In this document: positions 5,787 to 8,221 of the stretch, piece after piece | How the letters are laid out: each line of letters opens with the position of its first letter | Position numbering within the stretch: the first letter of the stretch is position 1 | Assembly: GCA_019695455.1 (NCBI GenBank) | Contig: JAEUAC010000191.1 | Location: 1-8,221 of the forward strand | DNA: 8,221 nt | Direction: 5' to 3' | Source of the DNA: Methylorubrum extorquens | GTDB lineage: Bacteria > Pseudomonadota > Alphaproteobacteria > Rhizobiales > Beijerinckiaceae | Notes under the pieces: generated by a model | What the model saw: the letters and a program-made list of their open reading frames with translations, nothing else | Databases searched by the model: none | What the model was told of the DNA's origin: nothing | Program-made: the position numbers and the translations under genes

Positions 5787-6605
5787 GATCCCGGTCGCCC
5801 GGAAGAAGGCGTAGAAGAAGGTCCCGTCCGGCTCGGCGCTTCGCGCCAGGCCCGCGAGGCCGTCGTCGAACTCGTCCGCCCCGACCAGTCCCGCGTCGAT
5901 CGCCCGGCCGCGCAGCCCGGCGATCATGGCCCCGAACGTGTCGCGCGCGAAGCGTCTCTGCAGGTCGGGCCGGCTGCCGTCCGCGTAGACGATCCGGGGC
6001 TCGACGGCCACGGAGGCGAGCCCCGCCGCGACAAGCAGCGGGCGGAGCCGCCGTCCGATCTCGGCATCGCCGCCGAGGCTCCGCTGCAGGTCGATCTGGC
6101 ACCGGATCAGCCGGCGGGCCGCCGCGTTCTCGGGATGGAAGAGGGCCGAGCCGTGATCGCCCTCGATCGCCGTCAGCGAGCCGCCCGGGCGGAGGAGGCG
6201 CGCGAAGGTCGCGAGCGCCCGGTCCGGATCCGGCAGGTGCTCGAGGACGAAGCAGACGAAGACGTGGTCGAAGCTCGCGGGCGCGAAGGGCGGGTCGGTC
6301 GCGTCCGCGACCCGGAACTCCACCGGGCCGAGGCCGGCGGAGCGGACCGCCTCGTCCGCCCTGGCCAGCGAATCCGCCGCGATGTCGATCGCCGTGAGCG
6401 CGATCCCCGGATGGGCCCGCAGGAGCGCGACCGTCTGCGCGCCGACCCCGCACCCGACCTCCAGCACGCGCTCGCCGGGCGCGTAGCCGAGCCGCCCGTG
6501 GAGAAGGGACGCGAGGGGACCGGCCTGGTCTCGCAGGCGGTCCGCCTCGCGGGGATCGTAGCCGTGCAGGTAGGCGTGGCGACGGGGCGGCGGGGCGATC
6601 GGCAT
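5775..6605 (-). CDS. Class I SAM-dependent methyltransferase
   Basis: This 276-residue protein carries a full Rossmann methyltransferase core of the UbiE/Methyltransf_11 kind. Motif I is VLEVGCGVGAQT at residues 47-58, the acidic end of strand 2 is AIDIAADSL near D74, the strand-3 region is RVADATDPPF at 98-107, and motif IV/V is FDHVFVCFVLEHLPDPDRAL at 112-131, followed by RLLRPGG. The N-terminus YLHGYDPREADRLRDQA is common in a broad group of small-molecule methyltransferases. The C-terminal half (about 165-276) is helical and probably forms the substrate pocket, so the substrate cannot be named. It has no signal peptide or membrane segment. It follows the AraC-type regulator by 40 bases with its own good ribosome binding site and may be in its operon. 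Confidence 0.85.
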   Translation of the reverse strand: MPIAPPPRRHAYLHGYDPREADRLRDQAGPLASLLHGRLGYAPGERVLEVGCGVGAQTVALLRAHPGIALTAIDIAADSLARADEAVRSAGLGPVEFRVADATDPPFAPASFDHVFVCFVLEHLPDPDRALATFARLLRPGGSLTAIEGDHGSALFHPENAAARRLIRCQIDLQRSLGGDAEIGRRLRPLLVAAGLASVAVEPRIVYADGSRPDLQRRFARDTFGAMIAGLRGRAIDAGLVGADEFDDGLAGLARSAEPDGTFFYAFFRATGIRPS

Positions 6606-6606
6606 G

Positions 6607-6615
6607 CCTCATCCT
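6607..6615 (-). promoter_or_regulatory. Ribosome binding site of methyltransferase gene
   Basis: On the minus strand AGGA (6612-6615) lies six bases before the ATG at 6605, with a second GAGG closer in (6607-6610). This supports the chosen start and allows translation independent of the gene upstream. Confidence 0.65.
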
Positions 6616-6645
6616 GGCGGGATCAGGGCGGCGCCGTCTTGAACG

Positions 6646-7473
6646 TTATTGCGGGCGCGGCGCCACGGCTGCGCGATAGCGCGCGGGCGTCGTCCCGAAC
6701 TGCCGGCCGAAGGCGCGCGTCAGGTGGCTCTGGTCCGCGAAGCCGGCCAGCAGGGCGGACGCGGCGGGCGTCTCGCCGCGGGCGAGGGCGGCGCGGGCCA
6801 GGCGGACGCGACGCTGGAGGAGATAGGCGTGGGGCGTGGTCCCGACGTCGCGGGCGAAGGCGCGCAGGAGCTGGAAGCGGCCGATGCCGGCCGCGGCGGC
6901 GAGGTCGGCGAGCGTGAGCGGTCGCTCGGGCGCGGCCTCGATCAGGTCGACCGCCCGCCGGATGCAGGGTGCCGCCTTCGCGGACCGGATCCGGCGGTCG
7001 CCGTGGCGGTCGAGCAGGCGGCGGAGCACCCGCAGGAGGGCGGTCTCGCCCGCCATCGGGTCCGTCGCGGGGTCGGCCAGGAGCGCGTGCGCCGCCAGGA
7101 GCCCGGTCGCGAGCGCCGGGTCGCGAAAGGCCGGCCGGACGATCTCGACCGTTCCCGAGCGCCCCGGATCGAGATCGGCCAGCAGGGCGGGATCGAGGTG
7201 GAGCATCCGCCAGGACCGGGCGGCGCGCCCGACCGGGTGGCCGTCGTGCATCTCGCCGGGGTTCACGGCGATGCACTCGCCGGGTCCGGCCTCGACGGGG
7301 CCGCGCCCGCTCCAGGAGCGGTGGCCGCCCTCCAGCAGGATCCCGATCCCGTAGGTGTCGTGGGCGTGGCGCGGGAAGCCGCGGTCGGAGCGGAGCGAGA
7401 CGGCCTCCACGCCCGCCAGGGCGGTGCGATGCTGTTCGGCGCGGTGGCGGGCGCGCGCCGGTCCGGGCCTCAT
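6646..7473 (-). CDS. AraC-family transcriptional regulator
   Basis: This 275-residue protein has the two-domain layout of AraC-type regulators. The N-terminal cupin-like sensor domain shows RHAHDTYGIGILLEGGHRSW, then GPGECIAVNPGEMHDGHP, a pattern frequent in regulators that sit beside amino-acid exporters. The C-terminal double helix-turn-helix domain spans about residues 186-267: LTLADLAAAAGIGRFQLLRAF for the first motif, then ALLAGFADQSHLTRAFGRQFG and TTPARYR for the second. The start at 7473 is an ATG inside the ATGA overlap with the phosphatase stop. A start at 7575 would overlap that gene by about 100 bases. No purine-rich site precedes the ATG, so translation probably depends on coupling. 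No exporter is adjacent. The ligand is unknown, and the likely targets are its own operon or the methyltransferase. Confidence 0.88.
   Translation of the reverse strand: MRPGPARARHRAEQHRTALAGVEAVSLRSDRGFPRHAHDTYGIGILLEGGHRSWSGRGPVEAGPGECIAVNPGEMHDGHPVGRAARSWRMLHLDPALLADLDPGRSGTVEIVRPAFRDPALATGLLAAHALLADPATDPMAGETALLRVLRRLLDRHGDRRIRSAKAAPCIRRAVDLIEAAPERPLTLADLAAAAGIGRFQLLRAFARDVGTTPHAYLLQRRVRLARAALARGETPAASALLAGFADQSHLTRAFGRQFGTTPARYRAAVAPRPQ
7470..7473 (-). promoter_or_regulatory. ATGA overlap coupling phosphatase and regulator genes
   Basis: On the minus strand the ATG of the AraC-type regulator and the TGA of the PAP2 phosphatase share these bases. The sequence just upstream of the ATG (CCCACCTCCGCC) has no Shine-Dalgarno, so the regulator is probably translated by re-initiating ribosomes. 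Confidence 0.8.
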
Positions 7474-8221
7474 GGCGGAGGTGGGACCGTGCTCCGCTCG
7501 CCCTCCATCTTGCCCTCGCGCTGGAGGAGCAGCGCGACGTACCAGCAGAAGCCGGCCCAGGCGGCGCCGACGCACCAGCCGCCGAGAACGTCCGAGGGCC
7601 AGTGCACGCCGAGATAGATGCGCGACAAGCCGATCAGGATCGTGAGGCCGATCGCGACGCCGAGGAAGAACAGCTTGGCACGCCGCTCGGCATGGACCCG
7701 CGCCAGCAGCGCGCCGAGCGTCAGGTAGGTCGCGGCGGACAGCATCGCGTGGCCGGACGGGAACGAGGCCGTGTAGACCCGCATGCCGTGCGGCACGAGG
7801 TCCGGCCGGGGCCGGTCGAAGCCGAGCTTCAGGACCGTCGAGAGCAGCATGCCGCCGCCGACGGAGGCGACGATCAGGACGGCCGCGCGCCGCCGGCCGG
7901 TCAGCATCATGTAGGCCACGGCCGAGATCGTCACGAGGCCGAGGATCGCGTGGCCGCCGAGTCCGGTCAGGTCGCGCATGCTCTCCTCGAGCCAGGACGG
8001 GCCGAGCGGATCGGTGAGGTCGGCCGGGTTACGCAGCGCCAGCAGGATGCGGCGGTCGAACGCGAGGCCGTTGCCCTCCCGGATCTCGCCCGCGATCTCG
8101 ACGAAGCTCCAGCCGAGCAGCCCGACGATCGCGACGACCGCGAGCGGCACGGCCTCGTTCAGCCGGAGCCGCTCCGTGACGCCGTAGGCGGCCCGGCCGA
8201 ACCGCGCGACGGAGCCGTGTC
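7470..8221 (-). CDS. PAP2-family membrane phosphatase (5' end outside window)
   Basis: PAP2 enzymes remove phosphate from lipid or isoprenoid phosphates, such as phosphatidic acid or undecaprenyl diphosphate, at the outer face of the inner membrane. The three signature motifs are intact and in order: KLGFDRPRP (KX6RP), SFPSGHA (PSGH), and SRIYLGVHWPSD (SRX5HX3D). About six hydrophobic membrane spans are visible, starting with PLAVVAIVGLLGW and ending with WAGFCWYVALLL. A GTG at 8150 could serve as a start, but it falls at the beginning of the first membrane span. The frame stays open to the window edge with a plausible basic cytoplasmic lead (RFGRAAYGVTERLRLNEA), so the true start is probably outside. 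Substrate is undetermined. The charged C-terminal tail ends in four prolines, and the stop overlaps the AraC-type regulator start. Confidence 0.92.
   Translation of the reverse strand, partial: HGSVARFGRAAYGVTERLRLNEAVPLAVVAIVGLLGWSFVEIAGEIREGNGLAFDRRILLALRNPADLTDPLGPSWLEESMRDLTGLGGHAILGLVTISAVAYMMLTGRRRAAVLIVASVGGGMLLSTVLKLGFDRPRPDLVPHGMRVYTASFPSGHAMLSAATYLTLGALLARVHAERRAKLFFLGVAIGLTILIGLSRIYLGVHWPSDVLGGWCVGAAWAGFCWYVALLLQREGKMEGERSTVPPPP

Noticed and set aside
3523..5814. Very long open frame of about 760 codons on the plus strand
   Set aside because: It is antisense to the ATPase gene and crosses eda in another frame. Its protein is a low-complexity run of R, G, A and P with no family motif, as expected for a shadow frame in very GC-rich DNA.
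7474..7575. Longer AraC-type regulator beginning at 7575
   Set aside because: It would overlap the PAP2 gene by about 100 bases with an arginine-rich lead unlike the family. The ATGA junction fits better.
6649..7617. Plus-strand open frame of about 320 codons opposite the AraC-type regulator
   Set aside because: The translated product is rich in R, G and A without recognisable motifs, whereas the minus strand encodes clear AraC and PAP2 signatures.
1..8221. RNA genes, CRISPR arrays, insertion sequences or prophage
   Set aside because: No cloverleaf-like segment, regularly spaced repeat, transposase motif or terminal inverted repeat was seen on either strand.

Overview
The window reads as chromosomal DNA from a high-GC alphaproteobacterium, probably of the Hyphomicrobiales and plausibly Methylobacteriaceae. 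The grounds are the very GC-rich coding bias on both strands, an alphaproteobacterial-type ribosomal protein S1 C-terminus, a DUF3018-type MazE antitoxin, and a long-form PurC next to a HerA-like ATPase. The genus is inferred from general resemblance only. There are no RNA genes, insertion sequences, CRISPR arrays or phage genes, so this is mostly ordinary core and near-core genome with one toxin-antitoxin insertion.

Left part, plus strand: the 3' two-thirds of rpsA (S1 repeats 3 to 6), ending in two stem-loops, the second a textbook intrinsic terminator. A 200-base gap with a weak promoter candidate follows, then a small exported protein of unknown function. After a structured 103-base spacer comes a MazE/MazF-type toxin-antitoxin pair whose reading frames overlap by four bases (GTGA). 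The toxin gene is visibly poorer in GC than the antitoxin and the rest of the window.

Middle, minus strand: a HerA/DUF87-like ATPase with a C-terminal winged-helix-like segment is joined by an ATGA overlap to purC (SAICAR synthase, purine synthesis). The 3' end of purC runs 26 bases into the 3' end of the toxin gene. A 112-base divergent spacer separates the ATPase from eda, a KDPG/KHG aldolase on the plus strand.

Right part, minus strand: a three-gene set reads leftward from the window edge. It contains a PAP2-type membrane phosphatase (5' end outside the window), an AraC-family regulator overlapping it by ATGA, and, 40 bases on, a class I SAM-dependent methyltransferase with a good ribosome binding site. 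This set meets eda tail to tail across 16 bases.

Packing is tight: three four-base start/stop overlaps, one convergent overlap, and few classical promoters. The best candidates for something not well described are the translationally coupled HerA-like ATPase/PurC pair, the composition break inside the toxin-antitoxin operon, and the phosphatase-regulator-methyltransferase set. No plainly new multi-gene system is visible.
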